Shown in pieces: positions 34,101-43,194 of a stretch of 64,000 bases of DNA (position 1 is the stretch's first letter; each line of letters starts with the position of its first letter). A program made the translations under genes and the position numbers. The DNA is from Nitrososphaerales archaeon (GTDB lineage Archaea; Thermoproteota; Nitrososphaeria; Nitrososphaerales; CADDZS01), in contig JASHOD010000150.1 in NCBI GenBank assembly GCA_030041295.1, positions 62,001 to 126,000 on the forward strand. Reading direction: 5' to 3'. The notes under the pieces were generated by a model. It was not told the DNA's origin. It worked only from the letters and a program-made list of their open reading frames with translations, and made no database searches.

Positions 34101-34832
34101 TTAGCATTCAAGACCTGTCTTTGTTGCGAAGAGTCGCACTATAACGTCAACGATACTTATACTATCTGTATCAGAGATTCGCTCCATTGTAAGCAGGTCG
34201 ATTTTAGGTAGATCCGCCAGCAAGTTGTTGATCTGTTCGTATTCCTTTTGAAGTTCTTTGGAATCTTTTGATCTGTGAAAAGCTTTCTCTATTTGTTTTT
34301 GGGGGAAGTCTGCACGTGCTCTTTCACATGCGTTTTTATAATAACAAATCGCTCCAGTTCCCCAGAATCCCATTTCCGTATGAAGATTAGTCAGGGCATC
34401 GTCTGATTCAAAACGCATCACAATTGTTTCTCTTCTTTGACTTGCTTCCTCGAACTTTGAGAACAAAAGAGCACTTGTATAAACCTCTGACACTACGGCT
34501 ATCGCTGAATTAGCATCGAGTATGTATTTTGGATCCTCCTTTGAGCATTCTTTCATCGTATCCAGCGCCGCCAGCTCAATTGTCGTGAAGCCACATTCGT
34601 TGAATTTCGCTCTACAAAATTCGTGATAGACATCGGTGGGATCCAGCGAAGAAGCATCAGAATATACAATTGTGTGTTTTAGCGTTGAAGAGTTTGTTGA
34701 TGTGCTTAGAAAGCCCGAACCAATTCTTAGTGTTGTGAGCCTTGATTTCGGAACACTTTTGAATTGTACGTCCCCTTTCAGTCCTATTCTGCGTCGGGCG
34801 GCAGATTGCAATTTCTTTAGGTTGAGGGGCAA
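34101..34832 (-). CDS. Hypothetical protein with HEF-containing possible degenerate peptidase core
   Basis: The 243-residue protein has no membrane segment. VYHEFCRAKFNECGF near residue 68 resembles an HExxH helix but lacks the second histidine, so zinc peptidase activity is unlikely unless other ligands serve. The C-terminal half is helical, with many Lys and Glu. The start is TTG 34832, divergent from glyA. No family is recognised. Confidence 0.6.
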   Translation of the reverse strand: MPLNLKKLQSAARRRIGLKGDVQFKSVPKSRLTTLRIGSGFLSTSTNSSTLKHTIVYSDASSLDPTDVYHEFCRAKFNECGFTTIELAALDTMKECSKEDPKYILDANSAIAVVSEVYTSALLFSKFEEASQRRETIVMRFESDDALTNLHTEMGFWGTGAICYYKNACERARADFPQKQIEKAFHRSKDSKELQKEYEQINNLLADLPKIDLLTMERISDTDSISIVDVIVRLFATKTGLEC

Positions 34833-34870
34833 TTCGTAGATTACCTTCCTTTAGCGCATTCCAAATCAAT

Positions 34871-34879
34871 CTTTATGTA
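34871..34879 (+). promoter_or_regulatory. TATA box of glyA, leaderless
   Basis: ctttatgta is centred about 28 bases upstream of ATG 34904, so the message probably begins at the start codon. Confidence 0.55.
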
Positions 34880-34903
34880 ACCAGAGAGCGCGATTTCAAA
34901 GTC

Positions 34904-36256
34904 ATGATGGAAGAGACTACAACGATGTCAGAGACCGAAAAATTAGATCCTAAAAGTGCTTATGATGAAGTTTTTACCGCTCTTCACGAACATCAAAGTT
35001 GGTTTTCTAACAGCATTCCTCTTATTGCTTCTGAGAATGTTCCGAGCCCTGCAGTAAGGGAAGCTATTCTTTCGGATTTTGGAAATAGGTATGCAGAAGG
35101 TTGGGCAGGGGAACGTGTCTACGCGGGATGCGTTTACATTGACAAGGTCGAGCTTCTTTGTATGCGGCTTGCTCGGCAGTTGTTTCGAGCTGAGTTTGCA
35201 GATGTAAGGCCGGTATCAGGAGTTTGTGCAAACCTCGCGGTATATTCTGCGTTTACAGATCCGGGAGATACTATACTCGCACTTGCGATACCAAATGGCG
35301 GTCATATTTCCAGTGGGCGGAAGGAGTTCAATGGAACGGCGGGACTCGTCCACGGACTCGAAGTAGAATATTTTGCGTTCGATAAGGATACTTGGAACAT
35401 CGATGTTGAAAAAACAAAGGAGAAGGTTCGTAAACTAAAGTCTGAAGGGAAGAAGGTAAAACTGGCGATGTTTGGAGGAAGCCTGTTTTTGTTTCCTCAT
35501 CCGATTAAAGAACTTGCTGACTTTCTAAAGTCGGAAGGCATCTTTGTTTGCTATGACTCGGCGCATGTTTCAGGCCTGATTGCTGGGAAACAATTCCAAC
35601 AACCTCTGGCAGAGGGCGCGGAAGCAATGACCTTGTCCACCCATAAAACACTGTTCGGTCCTCAGGGGGGAACCGTATTATCTTGGAACAAGTATGCTGA
35701 TAAGATCAAAGCTGGCGCGTTCCCAGGCACAGCGAGTAATCACCACCTGCATCACGTAGCGGGTAAGGCCGTGGCTTTTGCAGAGTTCCTTCAACATGGA
35801 GAAGAATATGCTAAAGACGTAATTTCGAATGCGCAGGCTCTAGGTCAAGCTTTGAGTGACGAAGGCCTTGACATCCTTGCATCGGAATTGGGCTACACGA
35901 AATCGCATCAAATTGCTATTGACGTCACAAAATACGGCGACGGCGGGACACTTGAGAAGGAGCTGGAAAGAGCAAACATCATCGTCAACAGGCAATTGAT
36001 TCCGGGAGATATCAAAGCTGGTAGACATTACATGCACCCGGGTGGATTGAGAATTGGAACGAGTGAAGTTACGCGATTAGGAATGAAAGGTGATCGAATG
36101 AAAGAGATTGCATCTTTAATGGCTCGCATTATCGTAAAGAAGGAGGATCCCGAGAGTGTCAAACATGATGTCGAACAAATGCGTTCTTCATACCAAAAGG
36201 TGTATTACGCGTTCGAGTCGAGCACCCCGGCGTACAAATATGTGAATGTGCGCTGA
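34904..36256 (+). CDS. glyA: Serine hydroxymethyltransferase
   Basis: The 450-residue PLP enzyme interconverts serine and glycine with a tetrahydropterin one-carbon carrier. Visible signatures are IPLIASENVPSPAV near the N-terminus, YAEGWAGERVYAGC, RPVSGVCANLAVYSAF, CYDSAHVSGLIAG and the PLP lysine in TLSTHKTLFGPQGG (about K248), then the C-terminal GGLRIGTSEVTRLG. The length is normal. ATG 34904 agrees with a leaderless promoter; further ATGs at 34907 and 34925 exist. It stands alone. Confidence 0.96.
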   Translation: MMEETTTMSETEKLDPKSAYDEVFTALHEHQSWFSNSIPLIASENVPSPAVREAILSDFGNRYAEGWAGERVYAGCVYIDKVELLCMRLARQLFRAEFADVRPVSGVCANLAVYSAFTDPGDTILALAIPNGGHISSGRKEFNGTAGLVHGLEVEYFAFDKDTWNIDVEKTKEKVRKLKSEGKKVKLAMFGGSLFLFPHPIKELADFLKSEGIFVCYDSAHVSGLIAGKQFQQPLAEGAEAMTLSTHKTLFGPQGGTVLSWNKYADKIKAGAFPGTASNHHLHHVAGKAVAFAEFLQHGEEYAKDVISNAQALGQALSDEGLDILASELGYTKSHQIAIDVTKYGDGGTLEKELERANIIVNRQLIPGDIKAGRHYMHPGGLRIGTSEVTRLGMKGDRMKEIASLMARIIVKKEDPESVKHDVEQMRSSYQKVYYAFESSTPAYKYVNVR

Positions 36257-36611
36257 TTCTCTTCTTCCACTAGATCAAATTTCCAAGTGTAAAATGCAAA
36301 AGCCTTCCTAACCGACCAAGGTCTACTATTATCAAAGCAAATTAAGATAGATAATAACAGAGAACCCATCCTTTTTGTCATCTGATCTGGATAGGGCTCG
36401 CACAACAGAGCCGATTATTGGGGATGTCACGAAGGAGCCAGGATATCGTTGTGAGATATGTGGTTAGGTATTCATGAACAGAACCGACTTGAACGAGCGT
36501 ATAAATTCCAACTCGCGTGCGGAGGGAAAAGTATAGGAAGAAGCGCTTCCAGTCGGCGTTGCATAAAAAAATAGGAGATCAACAGCCTCGAATCTATTAA
36601 TCTATCATCAT
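36257..36611. other. Gene-free stretch after glyA
   Basis: No coding frame, RNA gene or repeat is recognised in this stretch. It lies next to the decayed GNAT gene and may hold its lost upstream part. Confidence 0.4.
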
Positions 36612-37555
36612 ATATGAGACGAAGATAAACGCGTCTTTCTCGTGGAAGGAACAGATTGGGTGCTTTCGATCGGTTAAGGACTTAGATTACGCGGGACAAA
36701 GTTACGCCAACAAGATCGCCCTGCTTGAGGATCCTCGCATATTCTGCCTGCACCTAGCCGCGGAGGATCCGTCAAATGGATTCGTGGTCGGATTCGGCTT
36801 CTTCCACAAAAGCCCTTGGAACTTCGATCCGTCGAGTACTTGGTTGAAATAATGGTCGATCCAAGTCACCAAGGACAGGGTCTCGGCCGATGCTTTTTCA
36901 CAATTTTTGAGGAGACCGCGCGCGGAGCCGAAGGGCCATAGTGCTTTGGGCTTCCGTGCGCGCGGAGGATCCAAGAAGTGTCCGCTTTTTCGATAGCTCG
37001 GGTTTCGTGGAGCGACATCGGAGTCGGGCTTCTCGTTTGGACCTCACCAAGGTATCTACGGACCAATACACGACATCACCATCTTTTCCTCAAGATGTCC
37101 TCATCACTTCCCTCGTTGAAGAGGGCCCTGAACGACCTGAGGTTTGAGACCACCTATTTCGGCTTTGGAATGAATCAGGTAGGGACACTTCATTTATGGG
37201 GACATCCAACGGTTTCACTTTCGAACAATTCATGGGTTCCACGTTCCGGCAGCCTGGGTTTCTTCCCGAAGCAATCTTCGTCGTACGAGTTGGTGATCGG
37301 TACATCTCTACGATGTCTCTTGAAAGTGTGGAAGGAGAACGTGACACCCTTCATATCAGTTTCACTGGGACTTCACGAAAATTCCGCGGTCTGGGTCTTG
37401 CCGTGGAGCTCAAACGCCGTGCAATCGATTGACAATGACTCACTGAACACGTCGATGGCGAAAATTAACCAATCATTTGGCTTCCGGGTTCAGATAGGAG
37501 GGGAGAAACTCCTAATGCAGTCGGTCCAAAGAAGCTTCCGTCAGATTGCGTTATA
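36612..37555 (+). pseudogene. Decayed tandem-GNAT acetyltransferase gene
   Basis: Two acetyltransferase domains can be followed across frames. The first runs ALLEDPRIFCLHLAAEDPS, VVGFGFFHKSPW, then after a shift LVEIMVDPSHQGQGLGRCFF (acetyl-CoA loop Q-x2-G-x-G) and, after another shift, VRFFDSSGFVERHR. The second has PEAIFVVRVGDRYISTMSLE and FTGTSRKFRGLGLAVELKRRAID (R-x2-G-L-G), with its last strand shifted (NTSMAKINQSFGFRV) to the stop at 37553-37555. At least three frameshifts and one stop make it nonfunctional. The order resembles mycothiol-synthase-type double-GNAT proteins. Confidence 0.75.
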
Positions 37556-37733
37556 ATGCATACATCATCACGTGATAGTCTCTGATGCGGCTCATTGTCG
37601 TCACTAATTTCCGGGGTTAATGAATTCAACAACAAACGCTCTTTCCTCTGTTTTTCGAGGTTTTTTCTTTCATTGCCAAGGAAAACCATAGAAGCCTTCC
37701 TAACATAGGAGGAGTAATTGTTGGACTAGCTTT

Positions 37734-39161
37734 TTGACTCAAATTATCACAACGAAACAAGAAGATGTTGATCAACTCACAGGGGTCCCTAGGCGTCCAA
37801 TTCGCGTAAAGTTTGGCACGGCTGGTATCAGAGGAACCTTCGGTCAAGAAGTCTCGATGCGGGAGACAATAGCCGTATGCTACGCCGTTAACGAGCTCGT
37901 AGGAGTAGGTAGGTTTGGGTTAGGATATGACAGCAGAAAGAGTTCGTACATACTTGGAATCATAGCTTGCGCGACGATGAATTGGTACGGAAGCGATGTC
38001 GATAATTATGGAATAATTCCGACTCCGGTTCTTGCATTCAATATTCGACAGAATAAACTTCATGCTGGGTTCTCCGTGACAGCATCTCACAACCCTCCTG
38101 AATATGCTGGAGTGAAGGTTTTTGGGACAGAAGGTATTGAATTTTCGATTGAGGAAGAAGAAAAACTTGAGGCGCTCATACAAAAGCGAGTAGATTACGC
38201 AAAGCAGGAAGGAGAGTCTGGGTCTGCTTTTCATTATGGGTCCACTTTTGACAATGAAGAAGCAATATTTTGCTATAGAGAAGCCGTTTTGAAGCGTGCT
38301 ACCCAGACGAAGAGGAAGTTCAAGATACTTGTTGATTGCGCTAACGGTACTTCCGGTCTCGTGACGCCGGGCATCCTCTCCGAACTAGGACACAATATCG
38401 TCACGGTGAATGCACATCCCAGTCCCTTTTTTCCAGGCCGGTTACCCGAGCCAATGGTCGAAACTTTGGGAGAAGTGGCTTCATTGAGCCGCAGTATAGG
38501 AGCCGATTTCACTATTGCACATGACGGCGACGCCGATAGGCTCGTCATGATCAATGGTAAGGGGGTAGTCGTTCCAGACTACGCCCTCGCAGCACTCATC
38601 TTGAAAACCATCATTGAGAAAGTAAGGCATGGTACAGTTATCATCTCTCTGAACAGTTCCAATGCCTTGGAAAGGGTGGCGGTGGAGTCTGGTTGTCGCG
38701 TGGTTAGGTCTAGGATAGGTAAGACATTTCAGGAGCTTTACAAACGCAAGGGGATCTATGCAAGCGAACCAAGTAAGATTGTGGATCCAAAATGGGGGTA
38801 TTGGGAGGACGGTATCTCTGCAGGGATCGTGCTGACTCAGTATCTTTCTGAGCGGAATATGACACTCGATGAGGCGTTGGATTCAATTCCAAAATATTAC
38901 AATTACCAGCGAAACATCCCTACGACCTCTATTGTTGATTATACTCGCGTAAAGGAGGTAGCTTCAAGGGAAATGGGAGGGCGGATCAAATCAATAGAGG
39001 ATTTTGACGGGGTAAAGGTACTTTTGAAAGAAAACGACGCGTGGTTCATGATAAGAAGTTCTGGGACAGAGAGAAAAGTAAGGATCTATGTAGAATCAAA
39101 ATTTGAATCTGAAGCCAAGTCTCTTGTGGACAAGGCGACCAAAATCGCTCAAGCATCGTAA
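37734..39161 (+). CDS. glmM: Phosphoglucosamine/phosphoglucomutase-type alpha-D-phosphohexomutase
   Basis: The 475-residue protein has all four family sites: the entry FGTAGIRG, the phosphoserine loop TASHNPPE (S118), the metal loop DGDADR (D264, D266, D268) and the C-terminal phosphate loop RSSGTERKVR. Archaeal members act on glucosamine-, glucose- or mannose-phosphates to feed UDP-sugars and glycan synthesis. The exact sugar is not certain, so the symbol is tentative. The start is TTG 37734; an AGGAGG sits about 20 bases further up. The DP1 gene follows after 23 bases and may be co-transcribed. Confidence 0.88.
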   Translation: MTQIITTKQEDVDQLTGVPRRPIRVKFGTAGIRGTFGQEVSMRETIAVCYAVNELVGVGRFGLGYDSRKSSYILGIIACATMNWYGSDVDNYGIIPTPVLAFNIRQNKLHAGFSVTASHNPPEYAGVKVFGTEGIEFSIEEEEKLEALIQKRVDYAKQEGESGSAFHYGSTFDNEEAIFCYREAVLKRATQTKRKFKILVDCANGTSGLVTPGILSELGHNIVTVNAHPSPFFPGRLPEPMVETLGEVASLSRSIGADFTIAHDGDADRLVMINGKGVVVPDYALAALILKTIIEKVRHGTVIISLNSSNALERVAVESGCRVVRSRIGKTFQELYKRKGIYASEPSKIVDPKWGYWEDGISAGIVLTQYLSERNMTLDEALDSIPKYYNYQRNIPTTSIVDYTRVKEVASREMGGRIKSIEDFDGVKVLLKENDAWFMIRSSGTERKVRIYVESKFESEAKSLVDKATKIAQAS

Positions 39162-39184
39162 AAGGGGTCGCTGTTTTCTCTTCC

Positions 39185-40864
39185 TTGCCCGGTAGTCCTT
39201 CAGCCGATGATAATAATTCTATATCAAGGGTCGTAGCGTACGCAATTTCTCACGGTCATCAAGTTTCACCACGAGCGGTGAAATTATTCCAAGAATTAGC
39301 GAGACAGCTTGAGAAACAAAACAAGAAGAAACCGACTCTTGAGTCGATAATTGCGCTTGTCATTGAAGAAAAGGCGCGCTCAGAAATTGGTTCGGCTGGA
39401 AAGGGAGGCCTACAAGGTAGTAGTAACACGATTACGAGCGAAGATTTGTTACTATTAGAACCAGATCTATTCGAAGGCCTTGGGAGAAATTTAGAAGGAC
39501 AAAGAATAGCGATAACAACAACGGCGTCGTCATCTGGTGCCTCCGGCGAGAGTAAACCGGATAAAGAAGTTTCAATTTCTCATCGTTATAACGAGAATGT
39601 CGTTGAAACAAAACTGGAGATTGTGAGTGATCCGACAGATAAAATTCAAGCTGTTGGAATCGAAGGATTCTCCCAACTTTTCAAAAGCCGCTACGAGAAA
39701 CTATTACGAATTTTAAAAGAGAGACCTGAGGCAAGGCAACTTTCTAGGATATCAGATCTAAAGTCAGACAAGCTTGGACGAGTAGCAGGTCTAGTTTATT
39801 CAAAAAGAGTAACGAAAAACGGAGTCGAACTTGTAATCGATGATGAGACTGGCAAACTTTCGGTGTTGGCGCTCGGTAACGAAACACGGAAACTTGCGAA
39901 TGGGGTTACACTCGATCAATGTATAATGATGGAGGTGGAGGGAAAAGGAGGCCGCTTTTTAGTTAAAAGCATCACGCAACCAGATCTACCAAATAGAGTT
40001 GTTTCTCCGTCGAAAAAGACCGTGTACGCTGTTTTCCTTTCTGATCTTCACGTTGGAAGCAACAAGTTTCTGGAGGGGGCATTTGCAAGGTTTCTTGAGT
40101 GGTTATGCGGGAGAGGGGTTCAGGCAGAAGAAGATCTTGAAATAGTGAAGCGGCTCAAATTCGTTGTAGTTGGCGGGGATATTGTTGATGGTGTAGGGGT
40201 GTTCCCGAATCAAGAGTACGAACTTGCCGAAAGTAACATCTACAAACAATACGAAATGGTCTCTAACAAGATTGCTCTTATTCCGCCGCAGCTTGATGTT
40301 TTGGTGATCCCTGGAAACCATGATTCTACCCGCCAAGCACTACCCCAGCCAATGATACCACGAAAGTATGCTGAATCACTTTATGCCCTAAAGAATGTAA
40401 GGATGCTAGGGGATCCGGCCCTCGTCAAACTAAACGGAGTGTCGGTGATGGTGTATCATGGACGAAGTTTGGATGATGTGCTGGCTACGACGCCGGGCCT
40501 TTCTTACGAGAGACCGGCTGAAGCGATGAAAGTGTTGTTAAGGGCAAGGCATTTAGCTCCAATGTTTGGCTCGAGAACACCAATTGCGCCGGAAAATGAG
40601 GACTGCTTGGTGATAGATCAGGTGCCCGACATATTCCATGCAGGTCATGTTCATAGTGTAGGTATCGAAAATTATCGAGGAACTTTGATAATAAATTCTG
40701 GAACTTGGCAAGCTCAAACTGGCTACCAAGCCAATTTAGGAATTATGCCTAGGCCCGGCTTAGTTCCCATTGTTAACTTGGCGACGCTTGAAGTAACTAC
40801 ACGGGAATTCCTTACGACTTATGGGTCGATCGGGAAAATGAATAATGTAATAGCTGTCTCATAA
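39185..40864 (+). CDS. polB: Family D DNA polymerase small subunit DP1
   Basis: The 559-residue DP1 has a helical N-terminal region and a low-complexity linker (about 65-130). An OB-fold (LGRVAGLVYSKRVTKNG, about 197-270) and a calcineurin-like phosphoesterase domain follow. The latter has SDLHVGSN (D287, H289), GGDIVDG (D332), GNHDSTRQ (N378, H379, D380) and HAGHVHSVG, giving the Mre11-like 3'-5' proofreading exonuclease. DP1 pairs with DP2 (45522-49169) in the replicative polymerase. The start is TTG 39185. Its 3' end lies 14 bases from the convergent Orc1/Cdc6 gene. Confidence 0.96.
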   Translation: MPGSPSADDNNSISRVVAYAISHGHQVSPRAVKLFQELARQLEKQNKKKPTLESIIALVIEEKARSEIGSAGKGGLQGSSNTITSEDLLLLEPDLFEGLGRNLEGQRIAITTTASSSGASGESKPDKEVSISHRYNENVVETKLEIVSDPTDKIQAVGIEGFSQLFKSRYEKLLRILKERPEARQLSRISDLKSDKLGRVAGLVYSKRVTKNGVELVIDDETGKLSVLALGNETRKLANGVTLDQCIMMEVEGKGGRFLVKSITQPDLPNRVVSPSKKTVYAVFLSDLHVGSNKFLEGAFARFLEWLCGRGVQAEEDLEIVKRLKFVVVGGDIVDGVGVFPNQEYELAESNIYKQYEMVSNKIALIPPQLDVLVIPGNHDSTRQALPQPMIPRKYAESLYALKNVRMLGDPALVKLNGVSVMVYHGRSLDDVLATTPGLSYERPAEAMKVLLRARHLAPMFGSRTPIAPENEDCLVIDQVPDIFHAGHVHSVGIENYRGTLIINSGTWQAQTGYQANLGIMPRPGLVPIVNLATLEVTTREFLTTYGSIGKMNNVIAVS

Positions 40865-40878
40865 AAGAAGGGAGTGTT

Positions 40879-42111
40879 TTAAGGAATTAGGTTTCTAATG
40901 ATTTCATCTTGTTGGAAGACTTTGCTCGCGACTTCCATGGAAACTTGGGATGTGATTTTTTTTGTTCTTCCATAACGTCCGTAATTTACTACTGCTGCAG
41001 TTACAAGGCCTAATGTATCCAGTTCAGTAAGAAGGCCTGAAACTCTTCTTGTGGTGAGAGCGTCGAGGCCTGTTTTCTCACATAGTTCACAGTATTTCTC
41101 GTAGACACAACCACTCGATGACTGAGCTGTATGTTTTTGTGATGATGATCCGTGTATGGAAGCCAAAAGTACAATTTTTGCATGAATTGGGAGTGTTCTT
41201 AAAGCTTCGGAGATCCGATCCTGATCGATTTTTTGTAGTGCGATCCTCACATGACGTTCGTCGAGCTGGTCTGACCCTTCACGTTCGGCAATTTCCCCGG
41301 CTATCCTAAGGAGGTCGACAGCACGTCTAGCATCCCCATGTTCAGATCCGGAAAGAGCGGCGCAGAGATTGATCGCGGCTGTCATGTAGGCTTTGGGGTT
41401 TAAGGCGAGTGAAGCCCGTTCGTTCAAAATTGTGCGGAGTTCTTCTGCAGAGTATGGCGGGAACACAATTTCTTCTTCAGAGAGCCTGCTTTGAACCCTG
41501 GCGCCGAGTTCTTCTTTGAATTGAAGATCGTTTGAAATTCCAATTAGTGAAAGAAATCCTGGTGATATTTTGTCAGAGGAGCTTGTCAGATCGTAGAGTA
41601 AGTCGTCTCCAGAGGATCGGACGAGGTAGTCGATTTCATCCAATACGAACACCGTCTTGAGAGAGTTCGTCTTCATGAAGGCCTGCATTCTAGAGAGGAC
41701 CTCTGTGACAGCGAGGCCCGTGAAGGGGATTTTGAGGCCTATTCCTGTAGCAAGGTCAGCAAGAGTTCTATACTCAGTTCCGCTCATTCGCGCATTGCAG
41801 TAGACAAATTTTGATTGTGTATTTTTGTTTGTAAGGGCGGTGTCAGCTAATTTTGTAATGATGTGTCTTGTCGCAGCTGTTTTACCGGTTCCAGTTTTTC
41901 CATAGATTAGAAGATTTGATGGTTTGGAAGAATGAAGGATCGGGGCGAGGACTTGGGCTATCGATGATAGTTGGTTGGTTCTGAAAGGTAGATGGTCCGG
42001 TACAAAGTCAGATTGCAGGGCCTTATGGTTTTTGAAAAGGGTCCTTCCTTTAAGGGCCTTTGAAAATATAGAATCAAGTGTTTCTTCGTTTCGAGGTTGG
42101 TTAAGCGCCAA
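40879..42111 (-). CDS. cdc6: Orc1/Cdc6 replication initiator
   Basis: The 410-residue AAA+ initiator has Walker A GKTGTGKT (71-78), Walker B VFVLDEID (153-160), sensor 1 in SLIGISNDL, ERVQSRL-type sensor-2/initiator region (RVQSRLSEEEIVFPPY) and a C-terminal winged helix. It binds the origin recognition boxes that begin 30 bases upstream of its TTG start and loads MCM. ORB1 (42141-42152) lies in its promoter, downstream of a minus-strand TATA-like run at 42162-42175, so the protein may limit its own synthesis. Only one such gene is seen in the window. Confidence 0.96.
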   Translation of the reverse strand: MALNQPRNEETLDSIFSKALKGRTLFKNHKALQSDFVPDHLPFRTNQLSSIAQVLAPILHSSKPSNLLIYGKTGTGKTAATRHIITKLADTALTNKNTQSKFVYCNARMSGTEYRTLADLATGIGLKIPFTGLAVTEVLSRMQAFMKTNSLKTVFVLDEIDYLVRSSGDDLLYDLTSSSDKISPGFLSLIGISNDLQFKEELGARVQSRLSEEEIVFPPYSAEELRTILNERASLALNPKAYMTAAINLCAALSGSEHGDARRAVDLLRIAGEIAEREGSDQLDERHVRIALQKIDQDRISEALRTLPIHAKIVLLASIHGSSSQKHTAQSSSGCVYEKYCELCEKTGLDALTTRRVSGLLTELDTLGLVTAAVVNYGRYGRTKKITSQVSMEVASKVFQQDEIIRNLIP

Positions 42112-42140
42112 GGTTTTCCTACGACCTCCTCCGACCTAGT

Positions 42141-42152
42141 TTTCCACTGGAG
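42141..42152 (-). promoter_or_regulatory. Origin recognition box 1 (mini-ORB) in the cdc6 promoter
   Basis: tttccactggag is the reverse complement of the ORB core CTCCAGTGGAAA. The G-run that flanks full ORBs is absent here. Its place between the cdc6 TATA-like run and start codon suggests autoregulation as well as an origin role. Confidence 0.75.
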
Positions 42153-42221
42153 AGAGCTAAATCATTTATCATAGGACTATGACAACACAGCAGATTAGAA
42201 TACCATACAAGTTCCATCATG

Positions 42222-42301
42222 ATCAACAAAAACAACATAATCAACTAAAACTAACTAAACTATCAACAAATAATCAAACATAACCAACCTAACCTAACAC
42301 A
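42222..42301. other. 80-nt G-free A/C-rich tract, putative DNA unwinding element
   Basis: No G occurs on the + strand from 42222 to 42301. The tract is built of caac, aact and aacc units and is flanked by ORB1 and ORB2. Low melting stability and its place between initiator boxes fit the duplex unwinding element. The one-sided base use is stronger than simple AT-richness. Confidence 0.65.
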
Positions 42302-42311
42302 GAAACTGACA

Positions 42312-42323
42312 TTTCCACTGGAA
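42312..42323 (-). promoter_or_regulatory. Origin recognition box 2 (mini-ORB)
   Basis: tttccactggaa matches the ORB core on the minus strand. It lies 10 bases after the G-free element, without the flanking G-run of a full box. Confidence 0.7.
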
Positions 42324-42390
42324 CTTGAAGGGTAGGGATCTGCCCTGTGAACAAACGCGAATACCTTCACGAAAAGCAACCGTAAATTGA

Positions 42391-42410
42391 CCCCTCTATT
42401 TCCACTGGAG
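42391..42410 (-). promoter_or_regulatory. Origin recognition box 3 (full ORB with G-string)
   Basis: cccctctatttccactggag reads on the minus strand as core CTCCAGTGGAAA plus a following GGGG run, the two contacts made by the winged helix and the AAA+ domain of Orc1/Cdc6. It is identical over 20 bases to box 4. Confidence 0.88.
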
Positions 42411-42454
42411 CCTACTTCATACCCCTTAACATGTTAACTAGGACCGATTAACCA

Positions 42455-42474
42455 CCCCTCTATTTCCACTGGAG
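42455..42474 (-). promoter_or_regulatory. Origin recognition box 4 (full ORB with G-string)
   Basis: This 20-base copy is identical to box 3, 64 bases away (about six helical turns) and in the same direction, so initiators would bind on the same face of DNA. Confidence 0.88.
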
Positions 42475-42653
42475 AATGATCGTGCTCAAAATCTGATTCT
42501 CCGTTTCACAATATGTCAACTAGACTCCTTCCGAAAAAACCCGGTTTTTTTACAATCTCATCTAACTTGCCAAAACTTGACAAACTCTTTCACTTGTTTA
42601 CAGCTTTATAGCTTATACAACAGTACTCCAAGCCTATGTCAAGCCATTGAACC

Positions 42654-43166
42654 ATGTCAAGCATTATTGAAGACTTGCCACCAGGGAGATTACCTCCAAA
42701 GTGTACCCCTCCAAAAGTAAAAATCCAATTTACTGACCAAAAAGGGGCTAAATATTCACTTGCAGTAGAAGGCCCTTCGAAAGAAAACATGGACAAGCTC
42801 TTGGACTTCGTCCAGTCAATATCAAACAATTCGAACGACACCACTCTTCGCGAAACCAAAGAGGAGCATTCGATTCTCGACACCAATTTCAACAAAGTAT
42901 ACGGTTTGGTGTTAAACAAATTCAGATTCGGATCATTCACTTCGAGTGACGTCTTGGAAGCTTACGAACAACATTATCAGTTAAGGAGTACCCTAAGCAC
43001 AGTGTCCACTTACTTATCCAGACTGGCTGAACGTGGCGTGGTTTCAAGATCAAGAAACGGAGCAGGTTGGATATACAAATTGATCAAAGAACAACAACGA
43101 GCACCAATTACGGAAAACACCCAAACACAAGCCGCTCTAGCTACTACTCCTAGCATAGAAGGGTAA
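42654..43166 (+). CDS. Origin-adjacent winged-helix-like hypothetical protein
   Basis: The 170-residue protein starts with a Pro-rich segment and a short beta domain (KVKIQFTDQKGAKYSLAVEGPS). A helix-turn-helix region (SFTSSDVLEAYEQHY, STVSTYLSRLAERGVVSRSRNGAGWIYKL) follows, with a typical wing. The Gln/Thr-rich tail is disordered. It reads outward from the origin opposite cdc6, with TATA-like tttata at 42605-42610. The position suggests a role in replication control or origin-linked transcription, but this is inference. Confidence 0.78.
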   Translation: MSSIIEDLPPGRLPPKCTPPKVKIQFTDQKGAKYSLAVEGPSKENMDKLLDFVQSISNNSNDTTLRETKEEHSILDTNFNKVYGLVLNKFRFGSFTSSDVLEAYEQHYQLRSTLSTVSTYLSRLAERGVVSRSRNGAGWIYKLIKEQQRAPITENTQTQAALATTPSIEG

Positions 43167-43194
43167 TTTCGCTCTTCATTCTAAACCTCTCTTT

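Larger units (their letters stand above)
42112..42653. other. oriC: Replication origin (oriC) between cdc6 and the winged-helix gene
   Basis: This 542-base gap has the structure of an archaeal origin. Four boxes with the core TTTCCACTGGA all read in the same direction. An AT-rich, G-free element lies between box 1 and boxes 2-4. A 12-bp palindrome ttaacatgttaa (42426-42437) lies between boxes 3 and 4, and an a6-ccc-gg-t7 inverted repeat at 42534-42551. The initiator gene is adjacent and DNA polymerase D genes lie within 4 kb on both sides. The two flanking genes point outward. No function is proven here, but the match to known ORB sequences is strong. Confidence 0.88.

Noticed and set aside
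42391-42474. Repeated 20-mers that could suggest a small CRISPR-like array
   Set aside because: Only two full copies with a 44-base gap, and they match the origin recognition box sequence; no cas genes are present.
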